Part shown: positions 9,557 to 17,270 of the stretch, piece by piece | How the letters are laid out: the number at the start of each line of letters is the position of its first letter | Numbering within the stretch: the stretch's first letter is position 1 | NCBI GenBank assembly: GCA_001898965.1 | Contig: MKVW01000003.1 | Location: forward strand, 41,373-105,372 | Direction of reading: 5' to 3' | Source: Rhizobiales bacterium 62-17 | Lineage (GTDB): Bacteria; Pseudomonadota; Alphaproteobacteria; Rhizobiales; Beijerinckiaceae | DNA length: 64,000 nucleotides | The notes under the pieces: generated by a model | Database searches by the model: none | Told to the model about the DNA's origin: nothing | What the model saw: only the letters and a program-made list of their open reading frames with translations | Made by a program: the position numbers and the translations under genes

Positions 9557-9994
9557 ATGGCACTGCATTTGATCAAATTATCGGTGGGCGCGGAGTCGAT
9601 CCGCGACCATGAAGAATGGGTCCAGCAACGGATGGCCGCCAAGAAAAAAGCTGGCGAGCCGCAGGAACACACGCACCGCACCCGCATGGTGCCCAAGCGC
9701 GTCGCGGAATTGCTCGACGGCGGTTCGATGTATTGGGTCATCAAGGGCCAGGTCTCGGCGCGTCAGAAACTCATCGATGTCAGGCCTTTCACCGACGATC
9801 AGGGCATCTCGCGCTGTTTCATCGTGATGGAGCCCGATGTCATACCGATCATGCCACGCCCGTGTCGGCCGTTTCAGGGCTGGCGCTATCTCAAGGACAG
9901 CGAGAAGCCGGAAGATGTGACGGCTGGCTTTGGCGAACTGGCGCAGATGCCCGAAGAGCTGCGCCGCGAATTGCGCGAACTTGGATTGCTTTAA
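9557..9994 (+). CDS. DUF1489 family protein
   Basis: 145 residues from the ATG at 9557; the longer in-frame reading from 9479 adds an atypical tail. The family pattern is clear: MALHLIKLSVG at the start, THRTRMVPKRVAELLDGGSMYWVIKG, ISRCFIVMEPDVI and RPFQGWRYLK. DUF1489 proteins are conserved in alphaproteobacteria and have no assigned function. It is cytosolic, with no signal peptide. The leucine-rich-repeat gene follows 19 bases later. Confidence 0.85.
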   Translation: MALHLIKLSVGAESIRDHEEWVQQRMAAKKKAGEPQEHTHRTRMVPKRVAELLDGGSMYWVIKGQVSARQKLIDVRPFTDDQGISRCFIVMEPDVIPIMPRPCRPFQGWRYLKDSEKPEDVTAGFGELAQMPEELRRELRELGLL

Positions 9995-10013
9995 GAGGGA
10001 TTGAGGATAGCGG

Positions 10014-10898
10014 ATGCCTGGCCAGCGCCTCGCGCCTTGGGTTATCGATCTTCCGAACGATCTGACAGTGGAACAAGGGTTGCAGCTTGCGCGCGACCGC
10101 ATCGCCTGGCGCGCGGCCGGGCGGCCCGACCCCGCCGACATGGATGAATGGTCGGATGATGATCAAATCGATTTCTATGTGGCAGGCCGTCACACGCCGG
10201 ATACGCTCGATCTCAACGCGCTGAAGCTGCGCACCATTCCCGAAGAGATCGCGACGCAAGAGGGGCTGGACTATCTCTTTCTCATGGGCAACCGCATCGA
10301 AACCATTCCGGCTGCCTTTGCGCAGACGTTTCGTTGCCTCAGCCTGCATCTCTTCGGCAATCCGTTGCGCAGTGTTCCCGCCGCGCTTTTTCATATGCAG
10401 GGCCTGACCGATCTGTATCTCGGGCGCAGCGCCTTGGTGGATTTGCCGCATCTCGATCGTCCGGCAGTCCATCTCAAAATTCTCGGGCTCGATCGCACCG
10501 AATGGTTGGATATTCCCGACGGATTTTTGCGCCAGTTTCCCAATCTGCGCACGCTCCTGCTGAACACTTCCTTCCGCGATGCGATCCCGCCCGATGTCTT
10601 CGCGCTGTCGGAGCTGATCCAGCTCGATTTCGAAGACAATCCGCTTGAAGTGCTGCCGTCGGAAATCAGTCAATTGCGCAAACTGATGATCCTCAATCTC
10701 ACGAACTGCCAGTTGAAGAGCCTGCCGAAAAGTCTCGGCTCGCTGACGGTCCTGGAGGAGAAAGCGCGCGGCGGTCCCTTCGGCCTGCGGATCGGGGGCA
10801 ATCCGTTCAAGGATAAAGAGCTGCGCCGCATCGCCAAACTGAAGAACCCGCAGATGACGATTCAAGCCCTGGAATGGGCGCGGGCTAACGGCGATTAA
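10014..10898 (+). CDS. Leucine-rich repeat protein, cytosolic
   Basis: 294 residues, no signal peptide or membrane segment. After an N-terminal region of about 60 residues rich in Asp and Arg, six to seven repeats of about 23 residues run to about 250, with units such as LDLNALKLRTIPEEI, LFLMGNRIETIPAAF and LDFEDNPLEVLPSEI. The consensus LxxLxLxxNxLxxLP is the bacterial SDS22/plant-like type. No ubiquitin-ligase (NEL) or kinase domain is attached. The likely role is protein binding, with unknown partner. The stop codon overlaps the convergent MFS gene by four bases. Confidence 0.75.
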   Translation: MPGQRLAPWVIDLPNDLTVEQGLQLARDRIAWRAAGRPDPADMDEWSDDDQIDFYVAGRHTPDTLDLNALKLRTIPEEIATQEGLDYLFLMGNRIETIPAAFAQTFRCLSLHLFGNPLRSVPAALFHMQGLTDLYLGRSALVDLPHLDRPAVHLKILGLDRTEWLDIPDGFLRQFPNLRTLLLNTSFRDAIPPDVFALSELIQLDFEDNPLEVLPSEISQLRKLMILNLTNCQLKSLPKSLGSLTVLEEKARGGPFGLRIGGNPFKDKELRRIAKLKNPQMTIQALEWARANGD

Positions 10899-12094
10899 GC
10901 TTTCGCGCGTTCCCGCATCCGCAGGATGAAGGGGATCGAGCCAAAAAACAGGCAGAGCGCGGCGCCGACGCCGGTGACGATGATCATCGGCTTCAAAGTG
11001 CCGTCGGCCATGGTGCCGTAGATCTGCGTGAAGATAGCGCCGAGAAAACTCTGCGTGAAAATCGCGACGCCGGCGGCTGTGCCGGCCAGGCGCGGCACGA
11101 TCTGCATGGCGGCGCTCTGCGCATAGGGCATGGCGATGCCCTGGGCGAAGGGATTGAAGAAGCCGGGCAGGAAAATTGCCAGCGGATGCAGGTAGCCCAG
11201 CATCAGCAACGAGAGAATGGCGACGACGGAGGCCGTCAGGATCAGCGAGCCGGCGAGCACCATGATTTCGTGGGGTGCGCGGTTGCCGATGCGGCTGGAA
11301 ATGAAATTGCCGCAGAAGAAGCCCAAGGGGAAGAGGAAGAAATACAGGCCGAACTCGGTCGAGGGCCGGTGCAGCATGTCTTTCATCACATAGGCGGAGG
11401 CGGCGGAAAGGGAAAAGAAGACGGCGGTGCTGAAGCCCGGCTGCAGCACATAGGCGATGAAGCGTGGGTGGGCGAACAGTTCGCGATAATTGCCGAGCAT
11501 GCTTTGCCCGGCTTCCAGTTTCACGCCCGGCCGCGTTTCCGGCACGAAGAAATAAGTGCCGAGCATGATGATGGCGCCGGAGGCGAAAGAGAAGATCATC
11601 ACGGCGCGCCAGGTGAAATGATCGAGCAGCAGACCTGCCACGGTCGGCGAGACCATCGGGCCTAAAGTGTAGAACATGGTGAGATAGCTGATCACCTTGA
11701 CCAGTTTCTCGGGGCCATAGGCATCCCGCGCGATGGCGCGCACCAGGGTGGTGCCGCAGCCGGCGCCGATCGCCTGGACGACGCGGGCAACGATCAGGGT
11801 GGTGATGGAATCGGCCAGCATGCCGAGCAGGCTGCCGAGGAGAAAGAGAGCCAGCCCGGAGAGCAGCACCGGCCGGCGGCCGTAACGGTCGGCCAGCGCG
11901 CCATAGACCAGATTGGCGAAAGCCATCACCAAGAGTGGCAGGCTGAAGCTGATTTGCGCCAGGGCGTCGGAAATGCCGAAGGCGCTCTTCAGGACCGGGG
12001 TGACCGGCAGGAAAAGGTGGATGGCGAAGGGCGTCAGCAGGCCGATGGAGGCAAGCGCCAGCGCAAATATTCGACCCGGTTCAAATCCCATCAT
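10895..12094 (-). CDS. MFS efflux transporter, Bcr/CflA type
   Basis: 399 residues with about 12 membrane segments. The first half contains the MFS loop motif GALADRYGRRPVLL, and ARVVQAIGAGCGTTLVRAIARDAYG, typical of the Bcr/CflA drug-resistance branch. These pumps export diverse small molecules (bicyclomycin, chloramphenicol-like compounds) by proton antiport; the natural substrate here is unknown. It reads away from the nrdAB regulatory region, so 12095-12230 may hold promoters for both directions. Confidence 0.85.
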   Translation of the reverse strand: MMGFEPGRIFALALASIGLLTPFAIHLFLPVTPVLKSAFGISDALAQISFSLPLLVMAFANLVYGALADRYGRRPVLLSGLALFLLGSLLGMLADSITTLIVARVVQAIGAGCGTTLVRAIARDAYGPEKLVKVISYLTMFYTLGPMVSPTVAGLLLDHFTWRAVMIFSFASGAIIMLGTYFFVPETRPGVKLEAGQSMLGNYRELFAHPRFIAYVLQPGFSTAVFFSLSAASAYVMKDMLHRPSTEFGLYFFLFPLGFFCGNFISSRIGNRAPHEIMVLAGSLILTASVVAILSLLMLGYLHPLAIFLPGFFNPFAQGIAMPYAQSAAMQIVPRLAGTAAGVAIFTQSFLGAIFTQIYGTMADGTLKPMIIVTGVGAALCLFFGSIPFILRMRERAKA

Positions 12095-12162
12095 CAGCCT
12101 CCGCGCGCCTTCTCACACGCGGTTGAACAGCAGGCAATCGATGCGCCCGCATGGCGGCTGTG

Positions 12163-12178
12163 CACCAATATTTTGTGT
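12163..12178 (+). promoter_or_regulatory. NrdR-box-like palindrome, upstream copy
   Basis: The 16 bases CACCAATATTTTGTGT fit the NrdR operator shape as I recall it (ACAC-wATATwTw-GTGT) at nearly every position. NrdR is the repressor of ribonucleotide reductase genes. The site lies upstream of the nrdAB leader, 55 bp centre to centre from a second copy at 12218-12233. The usual spacing of paired boxes is about 31 bp, so the arrangement is unusual. Confidence 0.55.
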
Positions 12179-12217
12179 CAAGACGCCAACCATTCGTTGA
12201 CAATCTTAGCCTTATAA

Positions 12218-12233
12218 ACACAACATATGGTGT
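12218..12233 (+). promoter_or_regulatory. NrdR-box-like palindrome, downstream copy
   Basis: ACACAACATATGGTGT is a palindrome with a central ATAT matching the NrdR box. It overlaps the first bases of the cobalamin riboswitch, so the transcription start is probably in or near it. TTGACA at 12197 and TATAAA at 12213 are present but too closely spaced (10 bases) to call as one promoter. Confidence 0.55.
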
Positions 12234-12401
12234 TCACGGTCCGCAGATTCGTCTGCGGTGAAAAGGGAACCCGGTGTGAATCCGGGGCTGCCCCCGCAGC
12301 TGTAAGTGGTGAAGCTTCGTTCGACTATGCCACTGACGCCAAAAGGCGTTGGGAAGGCCGAAGGAAGCAGTGACCCACGAGCCAGAAGACCTGCCGGGAA
12401 C
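12231..12401 (+). promoter_or_regulatory. Cobalamin (B12) riboswitch
   Basis: The aptamer core is unmistakable: GGGAACCCGGTGTGAATCCGG, then CTGCCCCCGCAGCTGTAAG, a CCACTG segment, GGGAAGGCCG, and the B12 box AGCCAGAAGACCTGCC at 12380-12395. The outer stem pairs GTTC near 12232 with GGAAC near 12397. It precedes nrdA by about 118 bases. Known systems of this kind shut off the B12-independent ribonucleotide reductase when adenosylcobalamin is present. I could not identify the expression platform; no clear terminator with a T-run is seen before the nrdA start, so translational control is more likely. Confidence 0.93.
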
Positions 12402-12519
12402 ATGGATCGACCACGGGCGGGGTGCCGCGTTGGCCGTTACGAAGTGCCGAAGGCCTAAAGGTCTCCTCGGTGCGTCGTCGCGCCAGCGTTCATCCCAGAT
12501 CGAACAGCGGGATTTTCGC

Positions 12520-14451
12520 ATGGGGCAAGCAGCATTCGACTTCGACAAACACGGCCATCTGGTTCCGCTCCCGGAGCCCGTTCAGCGCACCATCCTGCGC
12601 GAGACCGTGCGTACGGTTGAGCGTCCGCGTGAACTGCATGCCCCGCCGCCATATCCGCTGGCGCCGAAGCCGAAGCCCGCGGACCTCGCGCTCGATCGTT
12701 CGCGAGACGATCTGCTGACCGCTTTCGGCAAGGCGACCCTCGACGACCGCTATTTGATGCCGGGCGAGAGCTATCAGGACATGTTCGCCCGCGTCTCCTG
12801 TGCCTACGCCGACGATGTCGCCCATGCGCAGCGTCTCTATGATGCTATGTCGCGTCTGTGGTTCATGCCCTCGACGCCGATCCTGTCGAATGGCGGCACC
12901 ACCCGCGGCCTGCCGATTTCCTGCTTCCTCAACACCGTTCCCGACTCGCTCGATGGCATCGTCGCCACCTGGAATGAGAACGTGGCGCTGGCTTCGAACG
13001 GCGGCGGCATCGGCACCTATTGGGGCCAGGTGCGCTCGATCGGCGAACCGGTGAAGGGCAATGGCGCCACCTCGGGCATCATTCCGTTCATCCATGTGAT
13101 GGACGGTCTCACCTTGGCGATCAGCCAGGGGTCGCTGCGGCGCGGTTCGGCCGCCGTCTATCTCGACATCCACCATCCGGAGATCGAGGAATTTCTCGAA
13201 ATCCGCAAATCCTCCGGCGACTTCAATCGCAAGGGGCTCAATCTTCATCACGGCATCAATGTTACCGACGAGTTCATGGAAGCGGTGCAGGCCGGTGCCA
13301 AATTCGCGTTGAAGAGCCCGAAGGACGGCAAGGTGATGCGCCATGTGGATGCGCGCCAGCTCTGGCAGCGCATTCTCGAAACGCGCATGCAGACGGGTGA
13401 GCCCTATCTGTTGTTCATCGACGCGGTGAACCGCGCCATGCCGAAACATCAGCGCGATCTCGGCCTGAAAGTCTCGACATCCAATCTGTGCAGTGAGATC
13501 ACGCTGCCGACGGGCCGGGACCATAACGGCGAGGATCGCACGGCGGTGTGCTGCCTGGCTTCGCTCAACATCGAGACCTGGGACCAATGGGGCGACGATC
13601 CGGGTTTGGTCGAAGACGTGCTGCGCATGCTCGACAATGTGCTGACCTCGTTCATCGAAAGCGCCCCCGACAGCATGTCGCGGGCCCGCTATTCGGCCTT
13701 GCGCGAGCGCTCCGTCGGCCTTGGCGTCATGGGCTTCCACTCCTTCCTGCAGTCGCGGCGTATTCCGATGGAGAGCGCGCTCGCCAAGTCATGGAACCTG
13801 CGCATCTTCAAGAAAATTCGCCGCGAGGCGGATTCCGCTTCGGTGCTTCTGGCCAACGAGCGTGGCGCTTGCCCGGACGCGCAGGAGCGCGGCATGCGCG
13901 CACGCTTCAGCCACAAGATCGCGATCGCGCCGACGGCCTCGATCAGCATCATCGCCGGCGGCACCAGCGCCTGTATCGAGCCGATCCCGGCCAATATCTA
14001 TATGCACAAGACGCTGTCGGGCGCCTTTGCCGTGCGCAACATTCATCTTGAAAAGCTGTTCGAGGAAAAGGGCGTTAACACCACCGACACCTGGCAGTCG
14101 ATCGTCGCGCAAGAAGGTTCGGTGCAGCATCTCGACTTCCTGACCGAGGATGAAAAAGCGGTGTTCCGCACGGCCTTCGAGATCGATCAACGCTGGGTCG
14201 TCGATCTGGCCGCCGATCGCGCGCCCTATGTCTGTCAGAGCCAGTCTATCAATCTTTATCTGCCGGCCGATATCGATAAATGGGACCTGCACATGCTGCA
14301 CTGGACGGCGTGGAAGCGTGGCATGAAGAGCCTGTATTACTGCCGCTCGAAGTCGATCAGCCGCGCCGCGTTTGCCGGCGATGGTCAGCAGAAGGCTGCG
14401 TTCACCACCTCCGCCAGAACCGACTACGAGGAGTGCCTAGCATGTCAGTGA
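12520..14451 (+). CDS. nrdA: Class Ia ribonucleoside-diphosphate reductase, alpha subunit
   Basis: 643 residues from the ATG at 12520; the upstream frame is open but runs through the riboswitch. It makes dNDPs from NDPs together with NrdB. Key residues are Cys135 (GLPISC), Cys324 in SNLCSEI (thiyl radical position, with Asn322 and Glu326), Cys344/345 (TAVCCLASLN), and the C-terminal pair Cys639 and Cys642 in ECLACQ. The N-terminal 50 residues are proline rich and show no ATP-cone, so overall activity inhibition by dATP is probably missing. It is shorter than the roughly 760-residue enterobacterial enzyme. The stop overlaps the nrdB start by 10 bases. Confidence 0.93.
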   Translation: MGQAAFDFDKHGHLVPLPEPVQRTILRETVRTVERPRELHAPPPYPLAPKPKPADLALDRSRDDLLTAFGKATLDDRYLMPGESYQDMFARVSCAYADDVAHAQRLYDAMSRLWFMPSTPILSNGGTTRGLPISCFLNTVPDSLDGIVATWNENVALASNGGGIGTYWGQVRSIGEPVKGNGATSGIIPFIHVMDGLTLAISQGSLRRGSAAVYLDIHHPEIEEFLEIRKSSGDFNRKGLNLHHGINVTDEFMEAVQAGAKFALKSPKDGKVMRHVDARQLWQRILETRMQTGEPYLLFIDAVNRAMPKHQRDLGLKVSTSNLCSEITLPTGRDHNGEDRTAVCCLASLNIETWDQWGDDPGLVEDVLRMLDNVLTSFIESAPDSMSRARYSALRERSVGLGVMGFHSFLQSRRIPMESALAKSWNLRIFKKIRREADSASVLLANERGACPDAQERGMRARFSHKIAIAPTASISIIAGGTSACIEPIPANIYMHKTLSGAFAVRNIHLEKLFEEKGVNTTDTWQSIVAQEGSVQHLDFLTEDEKAVFRTAFEIDQRWVVDLAADRAPYVCQSQSINLYLPADIDKWDLHMLHWTAWKRGMKSLYYCRSKSISRAAFAGDGQQKAAFTTSARTDYEECLACQ

Positions 14452-15560
14452 TCGATCTTGCACCCCGTCTGCTCGATCTCGGCAAGACCGACCCGCGCGA
14501 CCTGATCGGCACCGGCCAGGTCGGCCTGCTGACGGCGACCGGCACCTATAATGTCGATCGTTATCCTTGGGCCTATGAGTTCTGGAAGCGCCAGCAGCAG
14601 ACCCATTGGATGGGCGAGGAAGTGCCTTTGGGCGCCGACATCAAGGATTGGGCTTCCGACCGGGTGACGGAAGGCGAGCGCAATCTGCTGACGCAGATTT
14701 TCCGCTTCTTCACCCAATCGGACGTGGAGGTCGGCGACAATTATCTGAAGCGCTACATCCCGATCTTCCAGCCGCTGGAAGTGCAAATGATGATGGCGGC
14801 CTTCTCCAACATGGAGACCGTGCATATCGACGCTTATGCGCTGCTCTTGAAGACGCTGGGCATGCCGAACACCGAATTCGCTGCCTTCCGCGACTATGCG
14901 GCGATGCGCGACAAGGCCGACTACATGCACACGTTCGGCGTCGGCACCGTGTCGGACGTGGCGCGTACGCTTGCCATGTTCGGAGCGTTCACCGAGGGCA
15001 TGGCGCTGTTCGCCAGTTTCGCCATGCTGCTCAACTTTCCGCGCCACAACAAGATGAATGGCATGGGCCAGATCGTCAGTTGGTCAGTGCGTGACGAGAG
15101 CTTGCACTGCGAAGGCGTGATCAAGCTCTATCACGAATGGAATCGCGAAACCGGTGCGGTGACGCCGGCCGTGCGCGACGACATTGTCGATGTGGCGCGC
15201 ACCATGGTCGGGCTTGAAGAGCGCTTCATCGATCTCGCTTTCGGTCTCGGCGACATCGATGGCATGACCCCGGAAGACATCAAATCCTACGTGCGCTACA
15301 TCGCCGACTGGCGGTTGTCGCAACTGCACCTGCCCGGCGTCTACGGTTATTACACTGAGACGGCCACCGGCCATAAGCAGATCAAGCCGCATCCGCTGCC
15401 CTGGCTCGTCGAAAGCTTGAACGGCGTCGAGCACGCCAATTTCTTCGAACAGCGGGCGACCGAATATTCGAAGGGCGCGACGCGCGGTGCCTGGGACGGC
15501 GAAGAGGGCGTGTGGGCGGCCTTCGATCAGCAGGTCAAGCGCGGCGAGGCGGCCCATTAG
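14442..15560 (+). CDS. nrdB: Class Ia ribonucleoside-diphosphate reductase, beta (radical) subunit
   Basis: 372 residues. The diiron site is complete: Asp94, Glu125 and His128 (NMETVHIDAY), Glu185 (FTEGMALF), Glu219 and His222 (RDESLHCEG). Tyr132 sits where the radical tyrosine belongs, which argues for a tyrosyl-radical enzyme and against the tyrosine-less class Ic type. The ATG at 14442 lies inside the last codons of nrdA, so translation is coupled. A strong terminator follows at 15585. No ATP-cone is seen at its N-terminus either. Confidence 0.93.
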   Translation: MSVIDLAPRLLDLGKTDPRDLIGTGQVGLLTATGTYNVDRYPWAYEFWKRQQQTHWMGEEVPLGADIKDWASDRVTEGERNLLTQIFRFFTQSDVEVGDNYLKRYIPIFQPLEVQMMMAAFSNMETVHIDAYALLLKTLGMPNTEFAAFRDYAAMRDKADYMHTFGVGTVSDVARTLAMFGAFTEGMALFASFAMLLNFPRHNKMNGMGQIVSWSVRDESLHCEGVIKLYHEWNRETGAVTPAVRDDIVDVARTMVGLEERFIDLAFGLGDIDGMTPEDIKSYVRYIADWRLSQLHLPGVYGYYTETATGHKQIKPHPLPWLVESLNGVEHANFFEQRATEYSKGATRGAWDGEEGVWAAFDQQVKRGEAAH

Positions 15561-15584
15561 CGCCATCGGGTTCGACAAAAAGCA

Positions 15585-15615
15585 AACCCTCGGTTCTGGG
15601 AACCGAGGGTTTTTT
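15585..15615 (+). terminator. Rho-independent terminator of nrdAB
   Basis: A perfect 11-bp stem (AACCCTCGGTT with AACCGAGGGTT), five-base loop CTGGG and a run of T. It sits 25 bases after the nrdB stop. Confidence 0.9.
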
Positions 15616-15634
15616 CATGTCGCGATGACTTCGC

Positions 15635-16879
15635 TTATCTGACGAAATAATAGCTCAGGGCGCCGCTCGAACCGGCAGCGCTGATCGTCTTGGCCGAACT
15701 GGCGAACGTCCAGTTGATCGTGTTCAGGATAAGCTGATTGACCACGATGGTGATATTCTCGGACGAGACGGTCGAGACCGAATTGAAGGTGATGTTGCGG
15801 CTCGGCAGATAGATGAGCCCGGTAAAACTATGGCCGGCCGAGCCATTGATGGAGAAGCTCGATTTCGCCAGATTGGCGGGCTCGTACATCAGCAGATTGG
15901 CATAGGTGCCGCTGGTCGGTGCGGAGATATTGAGGGCGACGCCGCTATTGATCTGAATGTACGAGTTGGAATCGGCGAAATAGAAGGTGACGCCGGTGCC
16001 CTTCACCGTCCAGCCGCTGTTGAGATTCCAGCGCGTATTCTTGAACACGTAGACGCCAGGCTGCAGGTTCAAGGTGCCCGTGCCATTGAAGTTGAAATTG
16101 CCGCAATAGACGCCGGGCGACAGGGTGTTGGTGCCGCTGTAATTCTGATTGCTGACCGTGCAGGTGGCGGAAGCCGGGGTGGGCAGGGTGCCGGCGAAAG
16201 GGTCGCTGGCGGTCGTGCAGCCGGTCGAGAGCGCGGCGACGGCACCACCGTTCTGGATGACGTTCGTGCCAGCGACGCAGATTTTCGAAACCTGGAAGCT
16301 GCTACCCGAATTGAAGATTGCCGCGGGGCTGCCTTTCGAGGCGACGTCGATCTGACAGGTCGGCGCGTTGAGGGTGACGCCGCTGTTGATCAGCAGCGAT
16401 TGGCTGGACGTCGGGTCGAGCACCAGAATGCAGACATTGTTGGCGGCGGAGCCTCTAGTGGCGACTTTCGAGGCGACCGAAATCGTCAGATTGGCGCGGT
16501 TCATGAAGCTCAGAAAGGTGGTGGTGAGCTGAGCTGTCGCCGAGCCTGTGGTCATGCCGCTGGAGTCGCGGCTCCAGGTTCCCGAAATGGCGGAGAGCCG
16601 GCTGCCGGCGGCAGCGGCGTTCAGCGAGGCCGTGCCAATCGTGGTGGCATCGCCGCTGCTTTGCGCGACCTGCATTGTCGCGCTGTCGAGCGCATTCTGC
16701 AGACTGGCTTGGGCGGCGAGGCTGGAGCTGTATTCGATGGCCACGCCCGTGGCGATCACCAGAGGCACGGCCGCCAGTGCGAAGACAGTGGCAACCGAGG
16801 CGGAGCGATCGCGTTTGAAACGGGCCGTCCATGCGGCGAGGGGGCGGAGAAGTCGACCCCCGAGTTTAGTCTTACGCAT
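15635..16879 (-). CDS. Tad-like (pilus-assembly type) envelope protein with Asn/Ser/Gly-rich C-domain
   Basis: 414 residues from the ATG at 16879, with a GGAG a little upstream. The N-terminus has Arg/Lys-rich residues and one membrane helix (about 28-50), as in the TadE/TadG (putative Flp pilus assembly) group: RDRSASVATVFALAAVPLVIA. The rest is extracytoplasmic. Residues 130-414 are rich in Asn, Ser, Thr and Gly, with turns such as LSPGVYCGNFNFNGTGTL and LQPGVYVFKN, suggesting a beta-helix-like fold. Five or six cysteines may form disulphides. No other tad gene is nearby. Surface or pilus function is inferred. Confidence 0.7.
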   Translation of the reverse strand: MRKTKLGGRLLRPLAAWTARFKRDRSASVATVFALAAVPLVIATGVAIEYSSSLAAQASLQNALDSATMQVAQSSGDATTIGTASLNAAAAGSRLSAISGTWSRDSSGMTTGSATAQLTTTFLSFMNRANLTISVASKVATRGSAANNVCILVLDPTSSQSLLINSGVTLNAPTCQIDVASKGSPAAIFNSGSSFQVSKICVAGTNVIQNGGAVAALSTGCTTASDPFAGTLPTPASATCTVSNQNYSGTNTLSPGVYCGNFNFNGTGTLNLQPGVYVFKNTRWNLNSGWTVKGTGVTFYFADSNSYIQINSGVALNISAPTSGTYANLLMYEPANLAKSSFSINGSAGHSFTGLIYLPSRNITFNSVSTVSSENITIVVNQLILNTINWTFASSAKTISAAGSSGALSYYFVR

Positions 16880-17270
16880 AGATGGCTGCTCCAGGCCCCG
16901 AGTCGAACGGGAGGAGCCTGTTGTGTACGGGAACCTGATAAAGGAGTCGTAAGCGAACGCGCTACAAAGAGCTGAAAAGACATTAATTTTTGGCGGAGGG
17001 CGGGCAGCAGGTGGCCGGCCGGCGCAATTCCGAGGAGGCCACTCCTGAATCACGACCGGCCGGCCTGCCCCACGGACCCAGGAGATGCGGCGGACCTGAG
17101 CAACCCGTAGGGTGTCTGAAAGCTGCGGCGTCAGACTCATCGCTGACGCAAAGGACGTTATCGTGACAGCCGGGTCGAGCGCAATCGCTCAAAGTTCCCG
17201 TCCTCTGTTAAACGACTGTTTACCTAAAGGAATGCGGTTAACGCTCAAGCCTTGAACTTGAGCTTATCGC
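16880..17270. other. 391-base gap between pleD and the Tad-like gene
   Basis: No gene is supported. The stretch should hold the promoter of the Tad-like gene. It contains a GC-rich palindromic segment (GACCGGCCGGCC near 17058), the inverted repeat TAAAC-N4-GTTTA at 17209-17222, and a hairpin GCTCAAG/CTTGAGC at 17243-17263 just beyond the pleD stop. That hairpin could end pleD transcription, although no T-run follows on the minus strand. Confidence 0.5.

Noticed and set aside
12061-12100. GGTTCAAATCC, resembling a tRNA T-arm
   Set aside because: It encodes the first residues of the MFS transporter on the other strand, and no acceptor or anticodon stems can be built around it.
12197-12218. TTGACA plus TATAAA as the nrdAB promoter
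   Set aside because: The two hexamers are only 10 bases apart, too close for a sigma-70 type promoter. The real -10 element is not clear.
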